64,000 nt of DNA, taken from Blastomyces gilchristii SLH14081. Lineage: Eukaryota; Ascomycota; Eurotiomycetes; Onygenales; Ajellomycetaceae. The number at the start of each line of letters is the position of its first letter. Within the stretch, counting starts at the first letter, position 1. The notes beneath the pieces were generated by a model that was not told the DNA's origin, made no database searches, and saw only the letters and a list, made by a program, of their open reading frames with translations. This document shows, piece after piece, positions 1 to 11,247 of the stretch. Location: positions 5,934,613 through 5,998,612 of the forward strand of contig NW_003101680.1 in NCBI RefSeq assembly GCF_000003855.2, read 5' to 3'. The translations under genes and the position numbers were made by a program.

Positions 1-76
1 ATGAGATAATAACATTTAATAATAATGATGATAAAGACGATGATGGAAGAATGAGAAAAGTTAGTAAATGAGTGAT
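1..76. other. Left edge, unassigned AT-rich sequence
   Basis: Short AT-rich flank before the simple-repeat tail of the first LINE. No ORF and no similarity to the other repeats in the window is visible. The last bases could be the 3' target-site flank of that LINE, but no convincing duplication with the flank after 8205 is seen. Confidence 0.5.
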
Positions 77-97
77 ATTATTATTATTATTATTATT
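77..97 (-). repeat. (TTA)n 3' tail of LINE-A
   Basis: A run of about seven TTA units (TAA on the element's own strand) directly follows the conserved 3' end of the element. The same tail type is found on LINE-C (48830-48852) and on the chimeric insert (34931-34950). Simple-repeat tails of this type are known for I-group LINEs. Confidence 0.85.
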
Positions 98-459
98 CTT
101 CAATTATAGATGTATGCAGTCAGAGACTATAACATCTATCTGAGAACTTTTAGTTCTCAGGGTTTTTCCTATATCTGTAAAGTTAACTATTATACATTCA
201 TCAATTTCAGATATACAAAATCAGAAAATTCCAGCTCAGAATACAAAAACTGTTTACAAATTACAGTATTTTAACATCTTCTGATACTTTGAAATCATTT
301 GACAATATCATGACAAATGAAAAGAGAACACAGTCTTAAAGATAGACATATTAAATAGATAGATAGAAAGAAATTGAAAGAAAAAGATAAAGTAAAAAGA
401 GACTGTAATAAAATAAATTAATAAAAGATAGTATATAGCTGTTTTAACAGACTATATCT

Positions 460-3400
460 GATCAATTTTCTCCTCTTCATATTCAGATATTTCTGAATTC
501 AGTCATTTTCTTGTAGCTGCTTGAGTTTGTGATAGAAAGTCTATTAAGTATTTAATTCCTGTCTCAGTTGAGAATAAGAATCTTATATTTAATTGATTTA
601 GATCATACTTCTCTTTCAATCTGACTCTGAGACTATTGTATAATACACAGTGTATTATGATATACTCAGAATTCTCATTTGCATTGCAGAATGAGCATTC
701 TATTGAATCAAATCTATCATTATATCTTTGTATATAAGATTTGAAATAGTCATGTTCTAATTTCAGCTGTATTATAGATGAGAATATTTTGTTTTTACAT
801 TTAATTAAACAAGATTTTCACTTGGGTTTTATTTCAAATCTTGAATAATGTATACTCTTCTTTTATTTCTGTCAGCTTTCATTTCACTTATCTAAACAAG
901 ATTCTTTTATTTTTCTCTTTATAAAAGATCAGAATATAATTTTTTGAATAGATCTGCTTAATTCTGCACTCTTTTTTACAGCTGAATCAGTAAATTCATT
1001 GTCATGAATATTCATATAAGTAGAAATTCAGTATAGATGAATTATCAGCTTTGATATTCTTCTCTTTTGAATTTTCAAAACAGAGATTAAGATCAGTTCA
1101 AGATTCATTTAATTATTATAAATCTGACTATTTCTAAGTTATTTCAAAGCAGCTTGACTATCAGAGAATATTTATATCTCTTTCAAACTATTTTCTCTTT
1201 TATAAGATTTTATTTCAATGAGTTTGAAAGCTTTTACTATTGTAAATAGTTCAGCATCAAAGACTTCAGATTCACAGTCTAATTTTCAGAAATCTGAGAT
1301 AAAATTAATATTATCTTCAGTATAAGCAATGTCTGTATCTAATCAATTCAAATTCTCATTTTTAAAGTTATCTGAATAAATCAGAATAGAGTCTTCTATC
1401 TTGATTGTATAAATTCTCTTCAAATACTGTTCATATTTTTTCTTCTTAGATAGTTTACTTATTTGTAAGTCTATAAGAGATTCTAGCTTTTCTCTTCAGA
1501 GAGATATCTTCTCATGATCAACTTTTTCAATATTTAAAGAAGAAAATTGATTTTTAATCAGAGAGCATAGTCTGTACAGTTGAGAAGGCATTTTCTTTAA
1601 AGAATTATTTTCATTTCAATCAAGAAATCTATTTCAATCCAGTTTATTTTCAGAGTTAATTGATGAAAATGAAGAAGAGACTCTTTCTCTGATTAAATTA
1701 TTTAGGCTTATCTTTATAACTCTCAGAGCATAGTTTATACAGATCTTTTTAAATCTAATAGCAGAAGAAGGAATTGAAGCTTCAATTTTCATTGCTTTAA
1801 TAGAAGATGATTTAAATACTCTCAGAATTCTTCTCAAAGCTCTGTTTTACAGACTTTGAAAGAGTTCAGTGAAATTCTCTTGATTATTTCATCAAACTTG
1901 AACTTCATAATCAGCTACTGAGGTAATTAGACTGGCCACCGGGATCATGAATTTCATGTTTAATCTCATTTAATCTGGTCCCATACATTTCTTGGCGTGA
2001 ATCCCGCTGGGACTCACCATCAAAAAACATGCAAAGTGACTATATATGAGATCTTAAAATGAAATCATGACTTGAAAAAAATGAGAAAGTGGTCTTATTT
2101 GGTCTCATTTAGTCTCATTCTTGGCATAAAGTTACTATTTTTAGACATTTTATGGTTTTTCTTTAGACTATTTTTAATTTTTTAAAAAGTAACACTTTTT
2201 GATAACACTCAAATAAGATTTAAAGTCATTTAAAGCAATAAAAATAATTTAAATTGAGAAGTAGAAATCAGGGTCTCATTTGAAAAATGTGACAAGAGTA
2301 GACAGTAAGTCTCACTGAGACAGTATGAGACTACTATCTAATGTTAAAACCATGTAATGAGATCAGTCGAATTGGTAATGAAACTATCAAAAAATCCAGT
2401 CCTGGTCTCAGACACGGTCACACGGTCAGTCTAGAGGTAATACAGGCTATATATAACTATCTCATAGCCTGGAAGAATAGATCTCTCTCTGTATTTGATA
2501 GTCTGATTATATTGTTCAATAGTCTTTCTGCCTTGACAGTTCTTTGTTGCATGTGATATTTAAAATTCAACTTGAAGTTTAGCCATACTCTTAATCATTT
2601 GACATTTCCACTGAATTTAATCTCTCTATTTAAAGGAGTTAGAGATAGTTCTTTCTCATTGAATCTAGAAAAGAAATGAATTAACTCAGTTTTATTCATA
2701 TTAAATTGAATTAATTGATATCTGCTCTAATAAAGATTTTCTTTATGACTTCTTCAATCACTTTCAAATTCTCTTTGATAGTGTTTGAGCTGTAGACTAG
2801 ATCAATATCATCTATATAACTTAAAAATCACACTATTCTTATATTTCTATTTTTGAATAGATATGCAGTGTATATTGCAAATAAAATGAGTAAGATTGAA
2901 GATTCTTACAGTACTTCTATTTTTATCTCAGTCTTATCTTATTTCATTTCATCAAAAAAAAGTTATATGATTCTTTTAGATATAAAACAGTTCACATATT
3001 TTGTTAGAGAAAGTAACAGTTTTAATATCTTCAAAGTCTGAATTAACTTTGACTTTGAAACATGATTAAATACTTCTTTTATATTAATAAAAACTGCAGT
3101 TGAGATCAGATCTTTATACTTTTCTATTTAAATATCATGAATCACTGAGAGAACAGTGTTAATTGTAGAACATTATTTTCTATCTCTCATTTATTCACTG
3201 AATAAAAGAGAATTACTAATAGAGTGTATAAAAGATAGTTAAGTGACTATTATCTTTTCTAAAACCTTTTCTAGACAGTTCAATAGAGATATTACTCTAT
3301 ATAACTTAAGAATTGAAGTTTTTCTATTAGGTTTTATAAGAATCACTTCAGTGACTTCTCTTCAGCATGCAGAATAATATTCATTTTTTAAGAGATTGAA

Positions 3401-5000
3401 AAAGAGCTCAAAATATTCATTGTTTAAGTAGAAGTATATATTTTAAATAATCAAGTGATTAATTGAATCAGGCCCTGCAGCAGTTTTAACTGAACTTGAG
3501 AAGATAGCTGACTCTAATTCATCTTATATAAGATCAGACCATTCTCAGTCATTTTCATTAATATAGTTGAGAAGTGATATATTCTCTTTCTCTGAATCTG
3601 AATCTGATGAGTTCTAAAAGAGAGTTCTTATAAAAGCTTAACATTTTTTCTTAAAAGAGTTTGCTGTATATAATTCATTCTGAAACTCATATTTTAAGAT
3701 TGAAAGTTTTGCTACACTTCTTGTTTTAGTATAGTTAAAAGCTTTAAAAACTTTCTTTTCTTATGCTTCTTCAAGAAATTTATTTCAGTAGTCTGTTTTA
3801 GCTCTTTTAATATCTGAAAAATATTCATTTCTGATAGCTTTGAACTCTTTATTAGAAATTATATCATTCTTTCAAACTCTTCTAGCAGTAGATAATTATT
3901 TTCTTTTAGATATGATATTCTTATTTTATCAAGATTTTGAATACTCAGAAGACTTTCTCTTCAAAATATTATCTTTAACACTTACTAGAATAATAGATGT
4001 AATGAGCTTCACTCTATTCTTAAGTATTTCATTTGAGATATCTTGATCAGGATTTCAATATAGCTCACTCTGTCTTTCAGATTTTAACAGTTTTATACTT
4101 TCTTCAACTGTCTTTCAGTCAGCTTTTTCAAAGTTAAACTGATTAGAGAGAAGAGCATTTTCACTCATTTATTTCTCACTCAGTTTAATATTAAATTGAA
4201 TAATCTCATGATCTGATTCTGATATCTCATTTAAATTAATAAATCAGTTTATAAGTCTTTTTTTCATTAGATTTTATAATATGAAGATTAGATCTATAAT
4301 AGATTTCTATTTCATATCTTTTCTAAAGAATGTTTGTTAATCAGACTTGTTAACTAATTCTATTAAATACTCAAAGATTCATTTAATTAGATTATCAGCT
4401 CTTACTACTCTTTTACATTCTGAATTTCATCAGAGATGATGTGTATTTTAATCTTCTACAATTATAGAGTTTCTTGATAAAGTTATGTTTAGAAATCCTC
4501 TATTAATTATTCAAATGTTATTATTTTTCTTCAATTACTTTTCATTATAGATATTTATAAGCTGTATAGTATCAAACTCATTCTCTTTATCTATAATATC
4601 ACTCATCAGAATATCAGGGTCAGATATGATATTAAATCTTAGAATAAATTAATATCTTGATCTCTTTCTTTCATAGATTACTACTCTTGACTTTATCTCA
4701 GACTTTTGAGATAGAAAGCAGTAGTCACTTAAATGAGAAATAATATATTTTTACTCAGTATCAAAATTTGGCTTCTGAAGCAGTATAAAATCAACTTTTT
4801 ATTCAAATACAATTTAAAAACAAGAATAAATGCAATTTGAGTTTCTATTCACATTATTTTAAATAAATGTGATTTTTAAAGAGTTTTTAAACTTTTTTTG
4901 TTGTTTTTATTATATATTTATACTAAAAGAGAGTAGAGTAGAATCTAATCACTATCATCAGATAGTAGATTATAACTATTCTGAAAAGTAGAAATCTCAA
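460..5000 (-). pseudogene. LINE-A ORF2 remnant (endonuclease, RT, RNase H)
   Basis: Decayed polyprotein that would nick target DNA and reverse-transcribe the element RNA. Read on the minus strand, the N-terminal part (about 4900-4200) has the endonuclease VEDFN and SDH-type motifs. The RT core near 2780-2830 keeps a YIDD active site. The RNase H part (about 1390-950) keeps the D..S..E and SDSQA-type blocks, and the C-terminal end (about 700-460) holds a Cys-Cys-His-Cys zinc knuckle. Stops and frameshifts break all frames; the longest surviving open segment is at 1634-1837. The MITE at 1928-2433 splits the coding sequence between RT and RNase H. Boundaries are estimated from the paralogous copies. 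Confidence 0.8.
1928..2433 (+). mobile_element. MITE-1 (hAT-like, 506 bp) inside LINE-A
   Basis: Non-coding 506-bp element with short imperfect terminal inverted repeats: it starts TAGACTGGCC and its other end, reversed, reads TAGACTGACC. It is flanked by a perfect 8-bp duplication GAGGTAAT (1920-1927 and 2434-2441). The LINE-C paralogue has the empty site near 50670 (CTACTGAGATAATACAGG), which proves insertion. An 8-bp TSD is the hallmark of the hAT superfamily. No transposase is present, so it is non-autonomous. Further complete copies lie at 12217, 23854 (split), 40457 (reverse) and 61655. Confidence 0.92.
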
Positions 5001-5171
5001 CTGCTTACATTATATCTAGTTTATTATTAGAGTCATTTCTCAATTCTCTAATCTTAACAGAAGTTTAAGAATTCAAATTCTGTGTATATTTAGCTGAAGA
5101 ATTGAAGTTTAAAGATTTAAATAGTTGAGAGTTTCTTCTTTTTAAGCTTATAGTGATGAGTTTACTGGCTT

Positions 5172-6555
5172 AACTATTCTCTTCAATTCTAGATTTGCTT
5201 TGAGCTTTATCTTTTCTTCAGTTCTTTTAAGTTCTTGAAGTAAATATATATTCTTTTGAGCTAGATACATGTTTTTCTTTGTAATTAAAGTATTTAAGTA
5301 TAGTGTATTGACATATTTTATCTCTTTTTAAGCATATTTCATATTTATACTCACTAGTTTTATGATCTCTGACACAGAATACACATTTTAAGTTCTTAAA
5401 ATATAAGATTGTAAAGTGTTCATATCTTTGACAGTTTGAATACTGTGTTTAAGCTTTGAGATTCATTCTTGAGTCTTTATATTTATAAACTCTCATTTTC
5501 AAATCTGTTACTCTTACTTCAGAGATCTTTGACTGTTTAAGTGTTTTTATATATACTAGAACAGAGACATTTCTTCTGCTTTATTTAAACTCAATTGAAT
5601 TTAGTTATACAGACTCTTTTCTCAGTTGAATAGAGTTATATTCTTCTAATTCATTTTTGAGAAGTAGTATTTCTTCTTCATAGTCAAAAATTTCAACTAA
5701 AATATTATAAAGAATGAATTTGTTTCACTTTTCATCTCTCTCAGATAGAATTATTATATTTAATAAAGATTCTACTGCTGATTTTCAGAGATTCTCATTC
5801 TGAATAAGGAATTTCACACTGAATTCAGACATTGTAGTTAGAATAATAAAATTTTCAAAGAAGAATGACTCAATTGAAGTTATAACTGATTTTTAAACTT
5901 TAATATCAGTTATTAACTGAGAAAAGAACTGCTGATTAATTTCATTTCTGATTCTAAAAATAAGATTTGAGTTTAGCTTGTTTTTTTGCAAGATGTTCTG
6001 ATTTGAAACTTTGAGAATAACTCTTCTATTTCTGAAGATTTGAAAGTTTTTCTTCTTTTATATTTTTTTCTTTACTTTTCTATGAATAGAAGTATGAGTA
6101 TTATTCTTCTCAGTTTTCTCAGAATTTTGAGAGATTTTAAGATAGCAGATTTAGAGACAGTAGATTCAGCTACTTGAGCATATATATTCTTCTAATTCAA
6201 AGAAGAAGAAGAAGTAGAAAAAGAGAAAGAAGAGTAAGATAAGAAGTCAGTGATTATACTAGAAATTTTCAATGTTTTTTAAATTATGTTTGAAATTTCA
6301 AGTTTGAACTTGATCATCTTCTGTAGTTATCTAGTCTAAGTATGAAGAATTAATAGAACTTCATTATTCATCTCACTCAGACACTGCTTTTCAAGAATCT
6401 TGCTTACTTTTTCAAGTTTCTGTATTTCAAGAACTTGTTATTTCTCTATTTCTTCTTTCTTTCTTCTCTTCAGAATTTCAATCTTAGAAATAGTATTTAA
6501 GAAAGTATCTTTTTTCTCATGAACTGAGTGTATTTTTGAACTTATTATTCTCACT
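5172..6555 (-). pseudogene. LINE-A ORF1 (gag-like, CCHC) remnant
   Basis: Counterpart of the better preserved ORF1 of LINE-B (39287-42078) and LINE-C (53413-54788). The coiled-coil-like Glu/Lys/Gln-rich N-terminus lies near 6550-6300 and the zinc-knuckle cluster near 5440-5230. The expected start ATG is ATA here, a G-to-A change, and several TGA/TAA stops interrupt the frame. ORF1 proteins of this LINE class bind the element RNA to form the ribonucleoprotein. Confidence 0.75.
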
Positions 6556-7589
6556 CAATGAAAAGTTAATCAGACTGTTTTAATTGAGATATATATTAAA
6601 CTCTTTTAAAAAGTTGATCAGACTGTTTCAATTAAGAGATTTCTAAGTCTGTTTTCAATTGAAAAGTTAATCAGACTGTTTCAAAAGAAGAATAAAAGAC
6701 TTTTATATATAAAATACCTGATTTTTTTCACACTAGTTCAGTAACTAGATTAGATTTTTGAAGAGAATTTAATAAACTAAAATTGATTTTTAAGATAAAT
6801 CAATAAAATCTTTATATTCTCTTTCTTAAGATACAGTGAGAAAAAGTATAATATCAATTAATAATAAATCAGATAATATGACAGTTTTTGAGAGAAAAAC
6901 TGACAAAAAATAAATTAATTTTTTACAGAGAAATTGATTAAAACTATTCAATTTTATTCTAAATTATCTCATGCTTCTCACATAACAACTTAACAAGTGT
7001 TCAACTTAAATCAGTTAATAGAGAGTGTAAAAAAGAATTAAGTATTAATAAAAGCTCTTCAGTCACTGAACAAGTAATTCTTATTTAAAAGAATATGAAA
7101 TTATAATAGAAAACACCTCTGTTTTTAATTCTTTATAAGAATATTGTATAAAACTCAGAGAAAAACATCTTACTTTTTCAAGAGAAGTAAAAAACTATTT
7201 CTAAGATCTTTTTTTTTTGTATTAACTGCTGCAGAAGAATGAGATAGAAACTGCTAAGATATATACTACTGTATACTCTCTATCAAGACTTTTTCTCTTC
7301 AGAGTCTTGATATTATAGAGAATATAAGTCTATTTCTATATAATAATATAAATATTGTCAGCAGAATATAGAGGAACTGGTTATTTATATCTTAAAATAG
7401 AAGACTTTGTTAATGATTATATTAATATAGAGTTAATTCTTAAATTCAATAGAAATCTAGTATTGATGTTCTCAATCTCTTACAGAATCTATTGAATATT
7501 GAGATATTAAAACTAGATTTAATATATCTCACTGTGCAGAGATCAAAGACTCAGTCAGATATTGAGATATACTGATTTTATAGTTATTG

Positions 7590-7888
7590 TGTCTGCTGAT
7601 TATGTATTGAATACAGTTGCTAAGGTATCTTTTTGTACTTTTCTGCTGGGGATGGGCCAGATTGGAAGGGGCGGTACAAGGGTGGGACTTGGTGTAAAGA
7701 CAGAGAGGGTTTTTCATGGAGAATGCACTTCAGATGTGTCTGTTGATTATGTGCTTGATACTATTGCCAAGGTATCTTTTTGTATTTTTCTGCCGGATGT
7801 GGGCCAGATTGGGAAGGGCGGTACGTGGGTGGGACTTGGCATTGATGTTTTGGAACATCAAAGATAGACAGGGTTTTCGTGGAAGTTG
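7590..7888 (-). repeat. Two tandem 5'-UTR monomers of LINE-A
   Basis: Two head-to-tail units of about 149 bp, at 7590-7738 and 7739-7888. Each runs from a CTG(C/T)TGATTATGT block through GGTATCTTTTTGTA and a GGGCCAGATTGG block to a GTGGGACTTGG block. LINE-C has one unit (about 55843-55990); LINE-B has at least two, with the assembly gap inside. Variable monomer number at a LINE 5' end is known to carry promoter activity in mouse L1; that role is an inference here. Confidence 0.82.
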
Positions 7889-8205
7889 CTTCTCAGATAT
7901 CTCCACAATTACAGATCAGGGATCTTCCAAAATCAAGAAGATTGATGCATATGACTAGGTCTCTTTGCCTTACAATTTGTATGGCAATTTGGCCCGGGGT
8001 TGTGGTGTGATAGGGATGAACAGGGGATAATCCCACACAGGAGTTTCAAACACTGTCTGGTTCACATTTGGCTGGATAACTCCATCACCACACGGGGTAT
8101 GCAGTCGGCGATGGGGTCAAAATGCTCATATGATCGAGGGCTTTTCGATGGATCTATCGGCGGGTTCTTATTCGAAAAATTGAGCGAGTTCGTGGTGGAG
8201 CGCTT

Positions 8206-8688
8206 GACTGAATATATTTTGTATAAATACACTAGATAAAATTACTCTCAAGATTCAATTGCAATATCTGTAGAAGTGCTCATTCTATTGAATACTAACT
8301 ATGAAACTATACTAAGCTGGGGAAAGAAAGGAACCTTTTATAGATATCCAGTTTCACTAGTGTACACATTGAATACCAGCGAGGGTCTTATGTTCCTGCC
8401 TCCTGGTGCTCCTTGAAGGGTTTCCTTCAACACGGGTGTTCTCTTTGAGCAGCGATCCCAGACCGAAGTGTGCGGATGAGTATATCCAGTCCCACTAGCA
8501 TACATGCTGCATACAAGCGAGGATTCTATATTCTGGCCTTTTGGTGCCTCTTGGGCGGCAATCCCCAATCAAAGTGCTTTCCTTCGGCAACTCCTGACCC
8601 AATGGTAGCTCACATTACTACCGAGAAGTCCCGCCTGTTGAGCCTCCTCTACCGGGGAATTCTGGCTCTTGTGCTCAATTCATCACAC
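8206..8688. repeat. Tandem imperfect repeat between LINE-A and the kinase gene
   Basis: This 483-bp spacer is GC-balanced and shows little hypermutation. It holds two imperfect units with a period near 138 bp, starting near 8344 and 8482, each beginning ATCCAGT(T/C)(T/C)CACTAG and about two-thirds identical over 90 bp. On the minus strand each unit can be read as a similar peptide (SLVxxxYxSxTGY in both), within an open frame 8338-8568. No start, intron or family supports it as a gene, so it is recorded as a repeat just downstream of the kinase stop codon, possibly part of its 3' UTR or a decayed coding relic. Confidence 0.6.
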
Positions 8689-11247
8689 TCAAGATTTGAT
8701 TTTGGCGATCGCATCATCATATGCCTTGATAACAGGATTATATAAATGCTTCGGATCTTGCGGGGTGCCAATGATAATTCCTCTGTCCCCGTACGGAAAA
8801 AGAATGTCTCGTATAGCTCTGCAAAGCGGTTTGGCAAACTCAAATGCTGGAGGAAACTCAGTCAAAATATCCTCAAGCCCATCTGCACCCATATCGGTTC
8901 GCTTGCTTCTTGCAATTTTTTTGTAAGTTCCAGTGTACCACTCCTTCAGCATACTGTCTTTTGGTGGAGAAAATTTATTCATTAAGATGCGCTCAAATTC
9001 ACCAGTTTCCATGTTATCTTGTTTGAGGTTTGCAATTTTCTCATGACTTTCCATGCACCATTTCTGTAGCATATTATCTTCTGGCCAGATACATAGCTGA
9101 TATAACTTCTGCAATTGCTTGAATTTTTCCCAGCCGTGACGGGCGCACTGCCAGATAAGCACGTAGAAAAATGACTCAAGATCATGTCGATAGGTATGGT
9201 CGATATTAAGCAGCACCTCAATTGCCATGAACTCCATTGTGCCAGTCTGGTGCCGCGCACCACTTCGCCCGCTCCCAACTTCTTTGGCAAGATCCAAATC
9301 AATTAGCATACCCGAGTGACCGTCTGTCTTGCCTGGATTGGTTATTATTATATTGTTCTCTGAAATATCCCGATGAAGGATATTCCCATCCAGATAAAGA
9401 GACCGGTGCGCCTTTATAGCATCGCGAAGTGTCATGAGCAGCTCCAAGGGTGATTTATAGTCATAGATCAGCCGGCCAGCAGGCGATATCATAAGACAGC
9501 GGAGGACACGGTTGTCATAGGCTTCCTCATCATTCCTGTCGAAGAGGCTTGGCTTGTGCACTGACTGAATGGAGAAAGCTAGTTCATTGTCCTGCTGGGT
9601 GTCCCTTGACGGTTGATTGATGGAGCGCGATCGTTTGGATGCCTGCATCCCTTTATCCGGAGATCTGCGTTTCCTGGAAGACGACTTTCGCCCTAAGCTA
9701 CGGAGCTCGGTGAGTGGCTGAGATTGATGAAATGAGGAGGCCGCGCTCTTGAAGTCGTGTCGCTTGTCGTCGAAGGTCAGGCCGCAGCGTATGTCGGCGA
9801 TACTAGTGATGGCACTATGGCCAATGATCCTGGCAACCCCTTGGACATTTTTTTGACCTGCTAGCTCAAGGAGCTCCGCCTCCGGCCGCCGCTTGTCTGA
9901 CACCCACGAGAATTTGGCTACACCCTCCACTTGTCCATCATTTGCGAGAAAACATGTTGTCCCGCGGCACACGATGGCACTCTGAAAGGAAAGCATTTCA
10001 CCCAGCTGTAGCACCTTTTCCTCCGAGGTCCCAGGCCCTTTGACAGTTATTGATTTGCTGCCACCTTCATTGCTAGCAATAAAGGTGTCCAGTCCCAGTT
10101 CCTCATCACTCATCATGGTGTAGCCCACAAGCATCTGAAAGAACCATCTTGAGTCTGTGTAGACATCAATGATGCCTGAGCTATAGGGGCCTGAGCGGTC
10201 AAACACCCATGCCTCCATCTTGGTCCCACAGACAGTGAACGCGTGGACAAACCGCCGGGTGGGCTGGGCAGCAAAGACCTCACGCACATAGCGGCTTATC
10301 TGAAGCAGGGTGCCTTTAGTCCTGATCTCCTCCTTGGATTTTTTGAGCTCACCAACTACCAGAATGTCTCTCCAGTTGTGTTTGTTTTGCAAAGAGCTTT
10401 CATCCCTAGCTCTTAAAAGAAGGTCAACTTGCCGTTCTGCATTTGAACCAGTAAGATCTGCTTTGCTTGCTGTGGTGTAGTAGACGCTATGTGATTCTAA
10501 GAGAAGATCTTCTTGAAGATGAAACCACCAGGCAAGGACATTGTCCTCTGTAGGAGGATCAGGAAACTGGGCCCAATTCCCATCACTGTCTGAGGCCAGC
10601 ACACGTTGACAGATGGCATCTGCTTTGCTGCTCCAGTCTTTTCCCACAAAGTACTTGTTGAAGAAGCCCTCAACATCTCGAAAGATGCAGCCACGTATCT
10701 CCTCAAAGATTCTTGGATTCACTAAGTCACATGTCTGCTCAGAGCCTTTCTGTGATGATGATGTGGATTTGACTGGTGTGCCATCGTAGGAAGGGGGGAC
10801 GCTCGCTGGTGGTGTTGTTCGAGGGATGGTGTCAATGAGGGTAAATACAGCTTTCCAGACATTGAAGCTCCAGGTTTCAACATTCTGAGATTCAGTGGGA
10901 GGTCTTTGAATAACCAGGTGCACCAGTGGCTGGTAGTCATTGAATCTGAAGTTTCCTTTTGCCTTTCGGAGGCGCTCGAATAATTGTGCTAGATCAGATG
11001 CCACATCCCCTTCATTGATCCGTGAGGGAAGGTTGTAGGCTGCACCCTCTCCCTGTAAAGTATAGACAAGTTTTGAAATCACATTTTGATAGAGTTGGTC
11101 AAGGTTATCAACAGCGCCATTGTAGGAAATTAGATGTGACTCATAGATTTTTTCAGCCTCCTGAAGCATGCCTTGTAAACTATTGACTGAGTCAGTTAGA
11201 GGATGGTTCTTGATAATGTCGCGATCTCCCTGTGAAAGTTCCGCCAT
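8689..11247 (-). CDS. FunK1-type fungal protein kinase, 852 aa
   Basis: Predicted Ser/Thr kinase of the fungus-specific FunK1 group, whose targets are unknown. The N-terminal half (about 170-400) has the family's conserved block, including D294, E300-x-K302 (VVGELKK) and a REVFAAQPTRRFVHAF stretch. The kinase core follows: ATP-binding K445 in GVAKFSW, a basic low-complexity insert (518-545, probable nuclear signal), catalytic loop H625-R626-D627 with N632, and metal-binding D650 in LIDLDLA, where FunK1 proteins usually have DFD. The tail runs to 852. One uninterrupted frame from an ATG at 11247 to TGA at 8689-8691 needs no intron. It is the only intact gene in the window and shows none of the transition decay of its surroundings. 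The start is the first Met and is consistent with length. It is surely a FunK1 member; catalytic activity is likely from retained K, D, N and D, but not shown. Confidence 0.93.
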   Translation of the reverse strand: MAELSQGDRDIIKNHPLTDSVNSLQGMLQEAEKIYESHLISYNGAVDNLDQLYQNVISKLVYTLQGEGAAYNLPSRINEGDVASDLAQLFERLRKAKGNFRFNDYQPLVHLVIQRPPTESQNVETWSFNVWKAVFTLIDTIPRTTPPASVPPSYDGTPVKSTSSSQKGSEQTCDLVNPRIFEEIRGCIFRDVEGFFNKYFVGKDWSSKADAICQRVLASDSDGNWAQFPDPPTEDNVLAWWFHLQEDLLLESHSVYYTTASKADLTGSNAERQVDLLLRARDESSLQNKHNWRDILVVGELKKSKEEIRTKGTLLQISRYVREVFAAQPTRRFVHAFTVCGTKMEAWVFDRSGPYSSGIIDVYTDSRWFFQMLVGYTMMSDEELGLDTFIASNEGGSKSITVKGPGTSEEKVLQLGEMLSFQSAIVCRGTTCFLANDGQVEGVAKFSWVSDKRRPEAELLELAGQKNVQGVARIIGHSAITSIADIRCGLTFDDKRHDFKSAASSFHQSQPLTELRSLGRKSSSRKRRSPDKGMQASKRSRSINQPSRDTQQDNELAFSIQSVHKPSLFDRNDEEAYDNRVLRCLMISPAGRLIYDYKSPLELLMTLRDAIKAHRSLYLDGNILHRDISENNIIITNPGKTDGHSGMLIDLDLAKEVGSGRSGARHQTGTMEFMAIEVLLNIDHTYRHDLESFFYVLIWQCARHGWEKFKQLQKLYQLCIWPEDNMLQKWCMESHEKIANLKQDNMETGEFERILMNKFSPPKDSMLKEWYTGTYKKIARSKRTDMGADGLEDILTEFPPAFEFAKPLCRAIRDILFPYGDRGIIIGTPQDPKHLYNPVIKAYDDAIAKIKS

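Larger units (their letters stand above)
77..8205 (-). mobile_element. LINE-A: near full-length, decayed Tad/I-type non-LTR retrotransposon
   Basis: The element reads right to left: 5' UTR (about 6560-8205), ORF1 with zinc knuckles (about 5172-6555), ORF2 with endonuclease, reverse transcriptase, RNase H and a C-terminal zinc knuckle (about 460-5000), and a (TTA)n simple-repeat tail at 77-97. Three relatives in the window (37554-43626, 48830-56313, 30679-34950) align along its length, and three of them share the same 5' end just after GGTGGAGCG-TTG. A 506-bp MITE interrupts it at 1928-2433. Both ORFs carry many stops from transitions. RNase H in ORF2, the CCHC ORF1 and the TAA-type tail fit the Tad1/I group; the exact clade is inferred. 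No clear target-site duplication is visible. Confidence 0.88.

Noticed and set aside
7562..7958. Two overlapping open frames of 80-101 codons
   Set aside because: They arise from the tandem LINE 5'-UTR monomers and not from a separate gene.
60..8220. Target-site duplication of LINE-A
   Set aside because: The flanks (AGTGATATT and ACTGAATAT) are only loosely similar and AT-rich, so the match could be chance.
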